A stretch of DNA of 64,000 bases from Anopheles merus (lineage: Eukaryota > Arthropoda > Insecta > Diptera > Culicidae): positions 4,708,565-4,772,564 of the forward strand of contig NC_054081.1 in NCBI RefSeq assembly GCF_017562075.2, read 5' to 3'. Numbering within the stretch: position 1 is the first letter of the stretch; every line of letters begins with the position of its first letter. The translations under genes were made by a program, and so were the position numbers. Of the stretch, positions 35,396 to 46,649 are shown piece after piece. The notes under the pieces are model-generated. The model worked only from the letters and a program-made list of their open reading frames with translations. It was not told the origin of the DNA and searched no databases.

Positions 35396-35820
35396 TTTCG
35401 AATCATGCAAGGGAATAGTTCAATCACTTGGGGGAATGTTGCAAATCGGTAGGGGAAAGTCGCAAGCATGCTGTGGAAGTATGCAATCATATAGTGGAAT
35501 ATTGCAAACGACTAGGGGAATTTTGCAAGCATACTGTGGAGCTGTCATCGGACTGTGGGTGCCGCTGTAAATCCCCCAAATTTTTTCGTTAATTTTACTG
35601 ATTTATCATGTTTAATTATAGCTCCGCAGCAGGATTTATTGATGACTGATGACTGATGACTGAACTGATGACAGCTCCACCGTATGCTTGCAAAATTCCC
35701 CTAGTCGATTGCAACATTCCCCTGTATGATTGCAAACTTCCACAGCGTGCTAGCGACATTCCCCTGCCGATTTGCAACATTCCCCTAAGTGATTGACCTA
35801 TTCCCTTATATGATTCGAAA
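35396..35820. repeat. Perfectly length-matched 154-bp inverted repeat
   Basis: The left arm 35396-35549 (starting TTTCGAATCAT, ending GAGCTGTCATC) and the right arm 35667-35820 are reverse complements of equal length. I count about 14 differences and no gaps (about 91% identity). The arms contain internally repeated words such as GGGGAATGTTGCAA and GTGGAAG. The 117-base loop holds a GACTGAT repeat. It has no open frame of note. It lies 76 bases after the GT31 stop codon, so transcripts of that gene would carry a long hairpin. It may be a foldback or MITE-like element, but no matching second copy is in this window. Confidence 0.85.
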
Positions 35821-35895
35821 CCCTGTAAAACGGATAAACCTGGAGAATGTTGGGGGGGGGGGAGGGGGTTGCAACAAAAAGGCAAAACATGTCTT

Positions 35896-37414
35896 CTACG
35901 TGCAGGCGACGCTCGTGTCGACCTGCTTCTTCCACAGGTCGAGCTGCTCGTTGTTCTTCACCATGTGGATGCTGATCGCCTTCTTGATGTTGCACTGGTT
36001 GAACGCTATCCGCCGGTTGAGGAACTCCTTCACGTTGATCCGGTGTATGTTGAGCAGCTGCGCCACTATGCCGGTCATGTAGACGTCCTCCAGCTTGAGG
36101 TACGTTTGGCTGAGCGACTTGTCGAACATCTCGCCGACGATGTCGGCCGTCAGCAGGTAGGCTGGCCCTGCAAGGAAGCGGCAGCAAACAAGGACACATT
36201 AGAAACAAACAAACAAACAAAAATGCGCAGAAAGGAAAGATTAAAAACGGCAGCCAAAATGAATTACCGGTGGTAAACGAGGGAAACACGGGCGGATAGT
36301 ACTGTTCCGGGCTGACGTAGTACTTGGACTTCTTGTTCCGGATCGGTTTCCACTTCTTCGCCAGCCGGCCGAAGATCGTCCGGCGCTGGTTGCCGTGCGC
36401 CTCCATGAACTGCAGCAGCTTCGGCACGTTGATAAACATGTCGTCGTCCGTCTTGAGCAGAAAGGAGGCGCTCGGGCAGTGCAGCTTCGCCCACTCGAGC
36501 ATCGAGATCGTCTTGAGCGTCAGGTTGCTGTAGCTGTCGATGAAGTACCCCCGTATCAGATCGCTGTACATGTAGCTTTCCGCCGCGAGCTGATCCTCCG
36601 TCCGGGCATCGTTCGTCTGCCCCACGATGAACCCGATCGAGATGTCGCGCCGGCTGCCGTAGTGGCCCCAGGCCTGCCGGATCGCGAGCCGCTGCTCCCG
36701 GTGGGTCGGCGCGGACGTGACGACGATCAGCAGCGTCACGTCCGTGCCGTTGCGCGGGCAGAGGTTGGCGACGCAGGCCGCATCCGGCAGGTGGCCGGAG
36801 TGGTACAGGTCGCGCGTTTTGATCACCCGCTCGCCCTCCGCCTCCAGCGCCGTCGGCTGGGGCGCCGGCGGCAACGAGGAGGACGAGGAGGAGGAAGAAG
36901 AGGAGGACGATGACCCGGCCGCGGCGGCGCTCTTCACCGCGGACGGGTTCGGTATTCGCTGGATGTTGTCCACGTGCTCGGGACCGGTTTCCTGCTCCTG
37001 CTGCTCCTTCTCCCGCTGCTGTGCGAGGAGCAGCTGGGTTTGGTTCCGGTCCACCGCCTGCTGCTGCTGCTGCTGCTGCTGCGTCCGCTCGACCGATTTC
37101 TGCAGCACGTCAAACCCGCACCGCTGCACCACCATCTGGAACACGTTGCACTTCTGGCGCACCGTGCCCGGCTCGACCGGTGGCCCCGCCGGCACTAGCA
37201 GCGCCTTGTCGGGTGGTGCTGCCGCCGCCGCCGCCCCCGGCACGGTCCGGTTGGACGCGACCAGCGCGCTCGGGTCGTTCTTCCGATGGTTCGCGTACCG
37301 ACGCTGCTCGAGTATGAACTGGCGGCCATTGAGCGACGAGTAGAACACTATCGTTATCACGATGACGATCACAAATATCACGTGCGACACCTTCAACCCC
37401 GGGCAGGGCATCAT
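35896..37414 (-). CDS. GT31 beta-1,3-glycosyltransferase (beta-1,3-galactosyltransferase family)
   Basis: Type II Golgi glycosyltransferase that would transfer Gal or GlcNAc in beta-1,3 linkage from a UDP-sugar. Two coding exons, 37414-36268 and 36167-35896 (stop TAG), give 472 residues. The junction ACCACCG|GG has a GTAATT donor and TTGCAG acceptor. The start chosen is the first ATG of a tandem pair followed by a membrane anchor (VIFVIVIVITIVFY, about residues 13-26). The stem region is low-complexity, with Gln and Ser runs. The catalytic domain begins near VTLLIVVTSAPTHREQRLAIRQ. It shows the metal-binding DDD at 323-325 (KTDDDMFI) and EDVYMTG at 409-415, all typical of the family. The frame stays open 195 bases upstream to an acceptor at 37610, so an N-terminal extension is possible. 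Substrate specificity cannot be told. Confidence 0.9.
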
Positions 37415-37609
37415 ACGCGGCTGGTCGGTGAGGCTGCTGCTGCTTCCGGTGGGCCAACCCCGGCGGGTCGGCGGATGCGTACTCGTGCGTACGCTGCTTC
37501 TGCTGCTGCTCCTGCTCCTGCTGCTACTGCTACTGCTGCTGCTTGTTGCTTTGGCACTGGTAGGAACGTTACGATGGGCGCTCCAAAACACATCAAGGAA
37601 GTATGTTGG
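37415..37609 (-). other. 5' leader segment of the GT31 gene
   Basis: A pyrimidine-rich tract and CAG acceptor (minus strand, exon start 37609) precede this segment, so an untranslated first exon should lie further upstream. The frame of the glycosyltransferase is open through the segment (a Ser/Arg-rich stretch) without an ATG. It is either leader or coding sequence begun in an upstream exon. Confidence 0.45.
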
Positions 37610-37654
37610 CTGCACATGGAATAGAGAAAGAGAGAAGGAACATTAGCATAGGAG

Positions 37655-39453
37655 GCAGTGCTGCAAAATGTCACTGTTAATGTCAATAAAAAATCGGACT
37701 GAAGTAAAATCCGTCAGCGTCACGCACTCAATTGTGATAATCAGTGGTGATACTCAAAACGATTGGTGTGATTGATTGGTCAATGCATGCTTCGTGACAT
37801 TTTTGCGATCAACGCTAGGTCAGGCACTATGTCATGACTTTTTTTACTGTGATCAGTTCTGCAAAATATCACTGTCATGGAATGAATGTCAATGTCATGA
37901 AAAAATCTGACTGAAACAAAATACATGTCAGCGTCACGTACTCAATTGTGATAATCATAGGTGATGCTCAAAACGATTGGTGTGACCAATGCATGCTTCC
38001 TGACATTTTTGCAATCAATGCTAGGTCAGTCAAAATGTCATGCCTTTTTTTACTGTGATCAGTTCTGCAAAATGTCACTGTCAATGTCATGAAAAAGTCT
38101 GACTGAAACAAATTGCATCTCAGCGTCACGTACTCAATTGTGATAATCAGAGATCATACTCAAAACGATTGGTGTGACCAATTTTGCGATCAACGTTTGG
38201 TCAGTCACTATATCATGATTTTTTTTACTGTGATCAGTTCTGCAAAATGTCACTGACATAGTTATGACAAATTCCGGCCGAAAAAAAAAATATTTCAGCA
38301 TCACGAGCTGTACTATGATGATCAGAAGCAGTGTTGCGAACGGTGATAGTCGTCGACATAAAATTTTACAAAATGATACTTTTTGAAGCATCGCATTCTA
38401 GATCCAAGTTCGCATTCATTCGACAATCACGGAAAAAAATATCATTTAAAACGATGATATTTTTCTGCTACAATCATTTGACTTTTTGATTTTGCCATAC
38501 CTCAAGTGAACTAGATCTTCATCAAAAATGGGTCCTTTTTCGTGTTTTCACGTGAATTTATAAGCTCATGTAAGATAACACCATTTTCCTGGTTGACTGA
38601 GTGAAAATATCAAGTGGTCTAATGGCTATGTATCGATAAATGCACGATTAAGCAGTTCTGGCGTCTCATGAAAAATGTCAAATGCCATTCATTCTACATT
38701 TTTTGCAATCATATCATCGCAAAAGCATTGATTGTTATTGCACGAATGATTGTCGCTTTTGGAAAGTCGTGTCATGGTAACCATGAATATCATGATCAAA
38801 AAATGATTTTGACACCCGCTTACTGCGAATATCATTAAAAAAAATGTCGACAATTAACAACACTGATCAGAAGTGAGACTCAAACAGTTGTTGCGACCAT
38901 CACATCCTTGGTGACATTTTGTGCACCCTACTCTTGCTCAATTACTTGGTCGTGATATTTTCTGTCGGTGATCATCACAATAGTCATAGGAGATATTTGG
39001 TGAGTGCGAGTAGTTCCAAAAAAAAAAAAAACAAAATGAGCATGGTATCTCCCTCTGTTTGACCCGAAAGACAATCAAAGTAGAGAGAGAGAGAAAGCAT
39101 GATCATTTTGCTCCTTGGGACCACATGCTGATTTTCATTGGGAGAAAATGTCATGACCAAGTGAGTGATCAACAGTTGGGTGTTAAACAAAATGTCATCC
39201 AATATGTGATTAATCCGCCAACTGTATGAGTCTCACCCCCTGATCATCACAGTTGTGTACGTGAGCTGATTTGAGCTTCGTTTCAGTCATGAGTGTTGGT
39301 GACTCAACCAGTGGCATTTGGCAGCACGTCGCGTTTGGCATGTCATGACGCACTTTCATTGAGTATCAGCAATGAGCATCAAGCTACCACAGATATGTTT
39401 ATTGTTTTCGGTGGTGATCATCACGTGATGCTCATGACATTTTGCAGCACTGC
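37655..39453. repeat. 1.8-kb foldback-like element with tandem-repeat arms
   Basis: The two ends are inverted copies of GCAGTGCTGCAAAATGTCA (37655 on + and 39453 on -). The left arm is a tandem array of about 3-4 units of roughly 180-205 bp. Each runs TTCTGCAAAATGTCACTGTC, then GTCAGCGTCACGTACTCAATTG, then CTCAAAACGATTGGTGTGA, then a poly-T stretch with ACTGTGATCAG. The right arm holds related words in inverse orientation. No open frame. On the minus strand it ends about 45 bases before the acceptor of the GT31 leader exon. The remaining bases still carry a CTAAT branch-like word and pyrimidines. Confidence 0.65.
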
Positions 39454-39459
39454 TTTTCC

Positions 39460-40777
39460 CATATTTTGTGTAGAGCTACTGTAGCAAAACTTCAATCTAG
39501 CTTTAAAAAATCACCTCCTCTATCAATTGTCGAGCTAGCAGCTCTAGTATCGATTTTGATTGAATTTGAAAACATTTTGAAAAAGCTGATTTTAAATGCA
39601 AATAAAACACATCGAAATTCAGTACTTAAGATAAAAACTCATTCTCGCTCTACTGTGCCTTCCTATCGGTGCTTAAGTGCGCTCATTGCGTCTAGTAGCC
39701 TACTATGATTTTGAATATTAGTCTTAAATCTGCTCGACACACCCTTCTAGAAATGTTTTCTGCATAGCTGTCCCTCTGAGCTGAATGTAATTATTGATTT
39801 AAACATAGAATACATTAATAGTTACCAGCGCTCTAGATCTAGAAACACTACCAAAACTAAACTAAACTGAAGTTGCGTCTCGGGCGGAGGGTTAGCATGG
39901 TTGGCAGTCACGCAAATTACTCTACAATCGACTGGCGCACGTATCGCACACAAACGTACACTGCGTACAGTACTTTCAATTATTTTACAACTATTTTCAG
40001 CCGTTGCTCTCACCCAGTGAAGCACCGTAATTTAAATACAATCACATGGAAGCTTCCTAATATTGCAGAGCTATGACACGCTTTGCCTGTTACACGTTAG
40101 AACAACACTGCCGATCGTTTGAGTAGTATTGCAACTGATCTCATCCCAAACCAACAACAGCAAAAAAGCCATGCTTACACACAAATAGTGACCCTAGCTC
40201 GCGGTGCCCCTTCGCAGACATGCAAACGGGATGGGAACGAGAAGAGAAAAAAGAAGAAGAAAAAAAACAACAAAAATTGAACGGATTCTTCCGAGTCGTC
40301 GGCAAGGTCGTTTGCGGTGGAATCTCATCCCTTCGCATAGCCAGCATAAAAGCAGACCGCGCCGAAAGAGAGAATGAGAGCACACGCAGAAGGTCATTGA
40401 CGTTGACCGCGAGCATACGGCCCTTGAAACTGTTGATGCAACCGTTCTCGAACATCCCCCCAGACCCCCTCGTCTGATGCTTGACCCCGGGGCTCGAGAG
40501 GTTTCGGTTTCGCAGTTGGTCGAGCCACCACCGCCAGCGCGAACCGGTTTTTCGATCCCTTCCTTTGGAGCTTTTGCACATCATCACATCACAAGATCGT
40601 AACACCGTGCAGTAGGACCTTGACAATTGTTCACCGATATGTTGAGTGCGGTCAAAGGCGGAGAGGGGGAGGTGATAGATTGCTCATCTTCCTGCCGTTT
40701 TGTAAAAGCAACGATATGATTCATCGCGCCACCAAAGCTTCGCGAGCGGCTTGTTGTGGGGTTTGGATTTTCAAAAT

Positions 40778-40815
<38 letters not shown>

Positions 40816-40870
40816 GCACAATCTCGCGTTATGCTGCCGCGCATCTTCTTCTTCTTCTATTTGGCGTAAT
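39460..40870. other. No gene seen
   Basis: Mixed DNA, with a (CT)n run at 40779-40813. The 161-codon minus-strand frame near 40141-40626 has no recognisable domain or splice partner. Confidence 0.5.
40779..40813. repeat. (CT)n microsatellite
   Basis: A pure CT run of about 35 bases. Confidence 0.9.
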
Positions 40871-40875
40871 AGAAT

Positions 40876-41010
40876 TCAGGACTTAATTCAGTACCACGCA
40901 GCCGGATAAAAGTCATTCCTTGCTACGGGAGGGGACGGTCCATTCTAGGCTTGAGCCCATGACGGGCATGTTACAGAATCGTACGAGTTGACGGGACCCC
41001 CAGCCGTGCA
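40876..41010 (-). mobile_element. tRNA-derived SINE-like repeat, copy 1
   Basis: On the minus strand it reads CGTCAACTCGTACGATTC, then AACATGCCCGTCATGGGCTC, then AAGCCTAGAATGGACCGTCC. The pol III B-box-like stretch is GGGCTCAAGCC. A tail with ATCCGGCTGCGTGGTACTGA follows. This is the layout of the mosquito tRNA-related SINE I know as SINE200; the name is from memory. A diverged relative is at 63230-63360. Confidence 0.55.
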
Positions 41011-42490
41011 TTTTAATCCCAAATCATTCCCCTTGTTAACCAGCTCACCTTTTGCAAAAGAAAAACCGCCCGTCCGTGCTGCTACCGCTTCTTACGCCTG
41101 GCTCACGCGCGTCGCATGCCAACCGTGGTCGGGTGGCTGTGTTTTCTCCCGGCTTTACTCGCTCTTCCCGGCCGTCGTAGACGGCTCAATACTAAAAGTT
41201 GTGCGTTACAGCGGGCTATTACGGTTTCCCGGGGGGGAATTCCCTGTGCCAGGATAGGATAAAGCGATTCCGTTCCGTGCCTGCAAAGCGGGAAACGAAA
41301 CAACGCAAGCGATTAGAACCATTTAATTGTCCACTGACCACTAAGCGGTGGCGATCGTACGCGCGCGCGTGTGTGTGTGTGTGGCCATCAGCTCAGCTGA
41401 CAATGTCACGACAAACAGAGGGGGAGGATTTTAGTTTGCACTAGCCTCCCATCCTCCCCCACTCGCTCCACGTTCTTCACTACTTACACAAACGCACCGT
41501 TGTCTGGCTGTTAATGATGATGGGGTTGTCTGTCTCTTCCCTTCCGCGCACTCCGTCGCTGCTGCTGGCCAGCCGAAAAACTAGCACGCCGCGTCAACGC
41601 TGGCTCGAACGGTGGGCTGCTGGCTGCCCTGGCGGCTGTACGAATATGGTGCCCGCGTATGGTTGCTGCGATTCGGGCTCCCAGTGTGGTTCATTCCGCG
41701 GACGTTTGTTTTGGTCGGTTGCGGAGCGCGGGGTGGGTGTTTTTTTTGTCTTTGTCGATCACTGCCCGTATCGTGTGCTGGACCAGTGGAGCCTTACGTA
41801 CGCGGAAACACTCGCACCCGAAATTACGGACGACGATGGCGATGATGATGTGACGACGGAACTCCCGCTGGTCGGGTGGTGGGGATTGGTTGCTGTGGAC
41901 CCTCAGCGACAACGACGACGACGTCCACGGGTTGCTGTCTTCCTCGCAGGCAGACGTCAAAATGCACTCCGACTTTGGTGGTGGCCTGCGGCCCAAAGGG
42001 ATCGGAACGGAGCGGGGAGATATGCCAACAAACAACCTGTCTTGCGTTTCGGGAAGCGCTGCTTTCGGGTTGCCAGCTGTCAAAAACGCTGAACAGGGCT
42101 TTTGTTTTGATTCCAGTAGGTGGAGGGAGAGAAGGGGAATTATACGCTGGTCACACTGGCAGAGAGACCAGCAGGCAGCAGGATTGGGCAGAATTCTCAT
42201 AGGAAAAATGAAAGCTTCTAGTTGATTTTTGGGAACAAGTTCGTCGAAGAAAACAATGAAACTTTGCTCATGTAAACACGGGCGCTGTTTTTGACAGCTG
42301 TGTTTTTTACCATTGATTAACCTCATTTGGAAAAGTTTAACTGAAACATGAACTGTTTTTAAACCAATATTTTCTTAACTTCCTACAACACTGTATTTTA
42401 ATCAAAAATCAAAAATATAAATTTACTTTTACAAAAACAAATAGTCTGTCCCATCTCTGATCTAGCAACCTTGTGCATGAGTTTGACATA
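41010..42490. other. GC-rich non-coding stretch
   Basis: Overlapping open frames occur on both strands (for example near 41514-42092 and 41691-42326), but none shows a domain or splice-consistent continuation. It could hold the first untranslated exon of the minus-strand GT31 gene. I cannot place it. Confidence 0.35.
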
Positions 42491-42494
42491 ATAA

Positions 42495-44737
42495 ACTAGT
42501 GATGGGATAAATGAAGTTTTCGTCGAAATCAGTTCCAAATTTTTCTGGAATCGATTCCGGATAATAGGCCCGGAACCGGAATCATCTCCGGAATTGAACG
42601 TGGAATCGGTTCCGGAATCGAAATTGCCTTCGAAACGGTGTCTATTTTCGAATCTCCTTAAGAATGGGCACTAGAATTAGTGATGGGTAAATATATTTTT
42701 TCCGGATTCGTATCAATCCGACTTCGGTACCCAACAGAATTGGGCTCAAAGTTAGTCCGAGCTATTCAAGTGAGAGAGGAGGTTAGGGGGGGGGGGGGGG
42801 GGAGTGCATGGCAAAAAACTTCGGATTCATCGACTCCAAATTCGGATCAGTCCGGATCAGTTCTCAATAGTCCAGATAGTCCTGGTCGATTTCGGGTATA
42901 TACCCAAATAGCCAGCTCGTACTTTATAGCTGATTTAGGGCTTTTTAACGAAAAATCGTTCCGATGTCGTACTTTGTGGCTGATTAAGAGATAGACGGTA
43001 CTTTGCGGAACTATGGAGCTTTTTAACAGGCACATGGTACTCTTTGGTACTTTGCGGCTGATTAGCACTATGTGTAGGGTTCATGATGGAACTTGAAAGC
43101 TTGTTAAGAAAGGGTACCGAACTTGGTGGAACTTTATAGCTTTTTAATGCATGACATCGGTACGAGATGGCTCTTGTCAAAGTGTCAAAGACGGACGCCG
43201 GCAATAATCTCATTGCTGCTGCACAAGTTAGATTCGTTAATTGAAGAATGAATATTGAGTGAAGTGATTGTGAATTATCAGTAAATTGTGTAAAATTTTG
43301 TGTAATTCATCAATACAAAAGATTTAAAAATATACATATGTGTTTAAACGAAACAAATCTTGTTGTTTATTTCATCGATGACGCTTGCTTGAAAATAAAA
43401 CACAAAGAAAAATAATCCCTGGCATCGTGACATAAGGAAGCTGCTTAGGCGCTGTTTGAAAGACCCACATAGAACTTTGATGCTGTTTATCTACTGCAAA
43501 AGGTGAATTAGAGCAGCGATCTTTAGCGTGCCAAAATGAGCTGCTTAAGCAATTCTGGCTATTTGGGTACCCAAGCGTCACAGATTAAGCTTAAACGACT
43601 GGAAAATTGAATATCCATAGGAAAAAAAATGAAAGCTTCACAGCTTCATTGGTTTGATCAACAGATGGCGTATTGTAATACTCATCATTATATTGCTATC
43701 CTTTTCTTGCAATGTGTTTCGACAAGTTTCATCTTATAATGACCTATATAGCCTTCTAACTTTCTGAGCAAAAATCTATATGAATGGTCGTGTGGTCAGA
43801 TACGTGGGTATCAACACCAACGACCATTTCTCAAATCTCACTTGTTTCAGTACTGGTAGTTTCCGTTTGAGTTTAGTATTTAAACAATCGTATCGCTGTT
43901 CTAGTTCTAGCGATGCATAACTTCAATGCGAAACCATACAACAGTACAGAGGAAATGAGAAAGCTCTCCTCCAAGCGAGGAAGCTCCACAGGTTGGGTAT
44001 CCCACAAACAGATGGCGCCACCAGCTTTTTTGCTATTTTTAGAATGCATGAGTCGTTTGGCGTCTGCTAAACGAAGTCTTTCTATATTCCGTTTAGGTAG
44101 AGAATTTGAGGCGTTTAGAAGCCGTTTAGTGGTCGTTTAGTGGATTTGTGGCACTTGGGTAGTTTAGGTTGGCGGTGCAAAACCAGCTATTTTATTTCAA
44201 CTTAAAATAACAAAGAAAATTGTTATACTGGTACAATATACTACATATTTGAAAATAAAAATTAACTTGAAAATGAACAAACTCATCAAAAATTGTCTGA
44301 ATAATAATGGCACTCATTTTGGGAATTATCAATCGGAACTTCAACCCAAACTACTCGCTGGGACGCTACCAGACACGTTCAGATTAGAGATGAGTTCTCC
44401 GGATCGCACCCACAGTTCCACACCGGTTTTGGGGAACAACAAAAAAACTACAAAACAACGGAAAAATACAAAGAAAAAGTATCCAAATTCTTTTCAAAAA
44501 CTTCTATGGAATGATCGGAGTTCACCGCCTCCCTCACGATCGCACCGAAACACTTGAACACCGTAAACCGGGCAGTATAAAAGGCCTTTTGTTGCCAGTA
44601 TACTGGTTCCATCAACGCTTCAAACATTTTCGGGACGATTCTGACGTTTCCAAATCCGAAATGTCCCGCTTCCAAAATGAAATTTTCCTATTCCGAACAC
44701 GGAATCGGGTAGGTTCGATTCCGAGCTCCCATCACTA
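42495..44737. repeat. Region bracketed by inverted TAGTGATGGG ends
   Basis: ACTAGTGATGGG at 42495 and TTAGTGATGGG at 42677 face the inverted word CCCATCACTA at 44728-44737. Inside are GGAATCGATTCCGGAA-type palindromic repeats (42545-42650) and a G run of 16 (42788-42803). There are also several imperfect repeats of about 50 bases carrying GGTACTTTGCGGCTGATTA (42970-43170), and a right part with CACCGGTTTTGGGGAAC and GGTTCGATTCCGAGCTCCCA. No coding capacity. These are probably two or three nested or adjacent non-autonomous elements rather than one. Confidence 0.4.
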
Positions 44738-45205
44738 CACAAATGCAACTATACGGTAAGGTTGTTAGCTGACAGGTGCTACCTTCGAGTGCTTGAACTA
44801 CCTAGACGGGCAATTTCAACGGAAAAATAATTATTAATTTGTTCACAAACTCTACCAAATTGGCAGACTCGTTTTTAACTACTTAATAAAGCATTTTGTG
44901 TGAAATTTTATCTAAAAAAATAACAATGAAAGTGATCCGTATCTGTCTGGTTGTGTCATCCGCGTGACAGCTGTCAGAAGTGAGGCCCCGTACCCGACCG
45001 TCGCACATTGCGCAAAACACACACACACACATAGACACTTCTGGCCGTCACTTTCCGCCACTTCGATAACAGCGGTAGGTAGCCTTGTTGTTTCCCCCGT
45101 TGCGGCTCAAAATCTGCCCCGACTATTCCGGCCGCTTTGCTCAGTGTCCACTTTTCATTGCAGACGTTTTTTTGAAACCCACCCCGCACCCCGCGTATCA
45201 CCAAA

Positions 45206-46187
45206 ATGGCCGCATGGAGAGCTGCTGGATTGAAGTGAGTTTGTGGCACAGGCAGGGACGGCGGCTGCCCCTCTTGAGTGTGTGTGTGCTCCTCGGGCAA
45301 CCATTGTTATGTAACCGAGTTGTGCTAACTGTTTTGCCGTTTTTTTTGGTTCGCCTTTTTAGCTACATTAACTACTCCAACATTGCCGCCCGGCTGCTCC
45401 GGAAGGCGCTGAAGCCGGAACTGCGGGCTCAGGCGGTCCGGCGCGATGACTCGCACATCAAGTTCACCAAGTGGCAGAACGGCAAGCCGGAAAGTAAGTA
45501 GAGGAGCGTGTTTGGCAGCAGAGGGGAGTGTTGCGCGGTGCCCGCAAGGTGTCCCGCGAGCAAACGCGGTCAATGCGGTCGTCAACCAGCTCCAGAGGGT
45601 TTCGGGGGTGTCTGGTCCTTTGGTGGCCGGTGTCTCCTGTTGCATCATTTGGAGGTGGTTTTGGATGCCTTTTTTTGGGCTATTAATAGCAACAGATTTG
45701 AACGTTTTCGTTCACGCGCAGGATGTGCAACGGCTCATATTTGGGGCTAGATCGAAATGCTTTGATCGTAGATTGTATTTTATTGATTTAACAAATCTAC
45801 GGTTAATCGTTGTACTCTATCATTTATGCTCTTTATGGGAAGCAATTGTCTTCAATTAACGAGTAGGAAACGATGTGATGGTTGAAGGATTCAGTTTTCT
45901 TATAAGCTTTAAGGGTTGGAAGCTTGTTTTCCCCTTTGTTCTCTTCTTGCTTTTATTTAAGACCGCCTTTTTGTCCGTATTTTTAATTTATAATGCGATG
46001 GCGCTGTATTGGTGGTACCGCAAAGATTTAATCCTAATGGACAACATATTTAAATTTGAAAACTTAACCCTCCGATTTCCGGTTGAGACGGAACGGCTCC
46101 GCTTGTCACATTCACACCATTAAGTGCAATCGCATTCGTGTCCCCCTTCAATAATCCCTTCCGTTATGTTTTGCAGATGAGAAATGA
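45206..46187 (+). CDS. sun: Mitochondrial ATP synthase epsilon subunit (stunted)
   Basis: The small epsilon subunit of the F1 central stalk of mitochondrial ATP synthase. In Drosophila the product, Stunted, has also been described as a ligand of the Methuselah receptor. Three exons are read: 45206-45234 (MAAWRAAGL), 45363-45493 and 46177-46187, giving 56 residues. The core GLNYINYSNIAARLLRKALK, followed by HIKFTKWQNGKP, is the conserved epsilon signature. Junctions are GTGAGT...TTTTTAG and GTAAGT...TTTTGCAG, both canonical. If the last intron were retained, translation would end at 45501 with a very similar C-terminus (ESK instead of NEK), so the last junction changes almost nothing. Length fits the family, which is usually 50-60 residues. 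Confidence 0.88.
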
Positions 46188-46616
46188 TAAGTGTTCCGCT
46201 TCCGTTTGTTTACCCGATGAACGCGGTCGTAAGTTTGCTAGGAGTGTCTCGGTTTGAATTGCTTTTGCGTTCCGAATTTGATTTGTGAAAAGCTAAACAA
46301 AATGAACAACTAACGCCGTTCGATTGTGTTTGCCTTCCGCCCTAAACTAAAAACGATTAACCCCCTTTCTTTCGACCAAGTTTAAGAGTTTTGTATGCCG
46401 AGTGTGTGTGTGTGTGTGTTGTGTGAAGCATGATGTACTAAAGCATTGTGTAGAAACATTTACTGATTGGGTTTCCTTTTTTTCACTTCTTTCATCCACA
46501 ATCCACAGAGGCTATCACCGAGTAAAGTGTAGAGTCGTTTGGTCGGCATGCTTGGTGCGGAGAGGGAGAGATAAAGAGAGAGAGAGAACATCTTTTAAAG
46601 TGCTGCTAGTGAACGA

Positions 46617-46622
46617 AATAAA
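46617..46622 (+). promoter_or_regulatory. Polyadenylation signal of the ATP synthase epsilon gene
   Basis: AATAAA about 430 bases after the spliced stop codon on the same strand, after a GT microsatellite and T-rich DNA. The distance is plausible for the 3' end of this small gene. Confidence 0.4.
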
Positions 46623-46649
46623 TCATGTGAAGTCATCAGATCGCTGATT

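Larger units (their letters stand above)
33641..35895 (-). other. Probable 3' untranslated region of the GT31 gene
   Basis: AT-rich stretch with T/A homopolymers, a (CT)n run (34133-34164), CA repeats (about 34670-34700 and 34795-34830) and no coding frame. It extends from the glycosyltransferase stop to an AATAAA on the minus strand at 33649-33644, just before the Ir93a promoter region. A 3' UTR of this length (about 2.2 kb) is long but possible. An intervening, shorter 3' end cannot be excluded. Confidence 0.45.

Noticed and set aside
39568..39592. A sequence resembling the bantam microRNA (CATTTTGAAAAAGCTGATTT)
   Set aside because: It has two extra A residues in the middle and a different 5' seed, and no hairpin partner is seen nearby. 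It is an AT-rich chance match.
41514..42326. Overlapping open frames of about 190-210 codons on both strands
   Set aside because: No recognisable domain, no splice-consistent continuation, and both strands are equally open.
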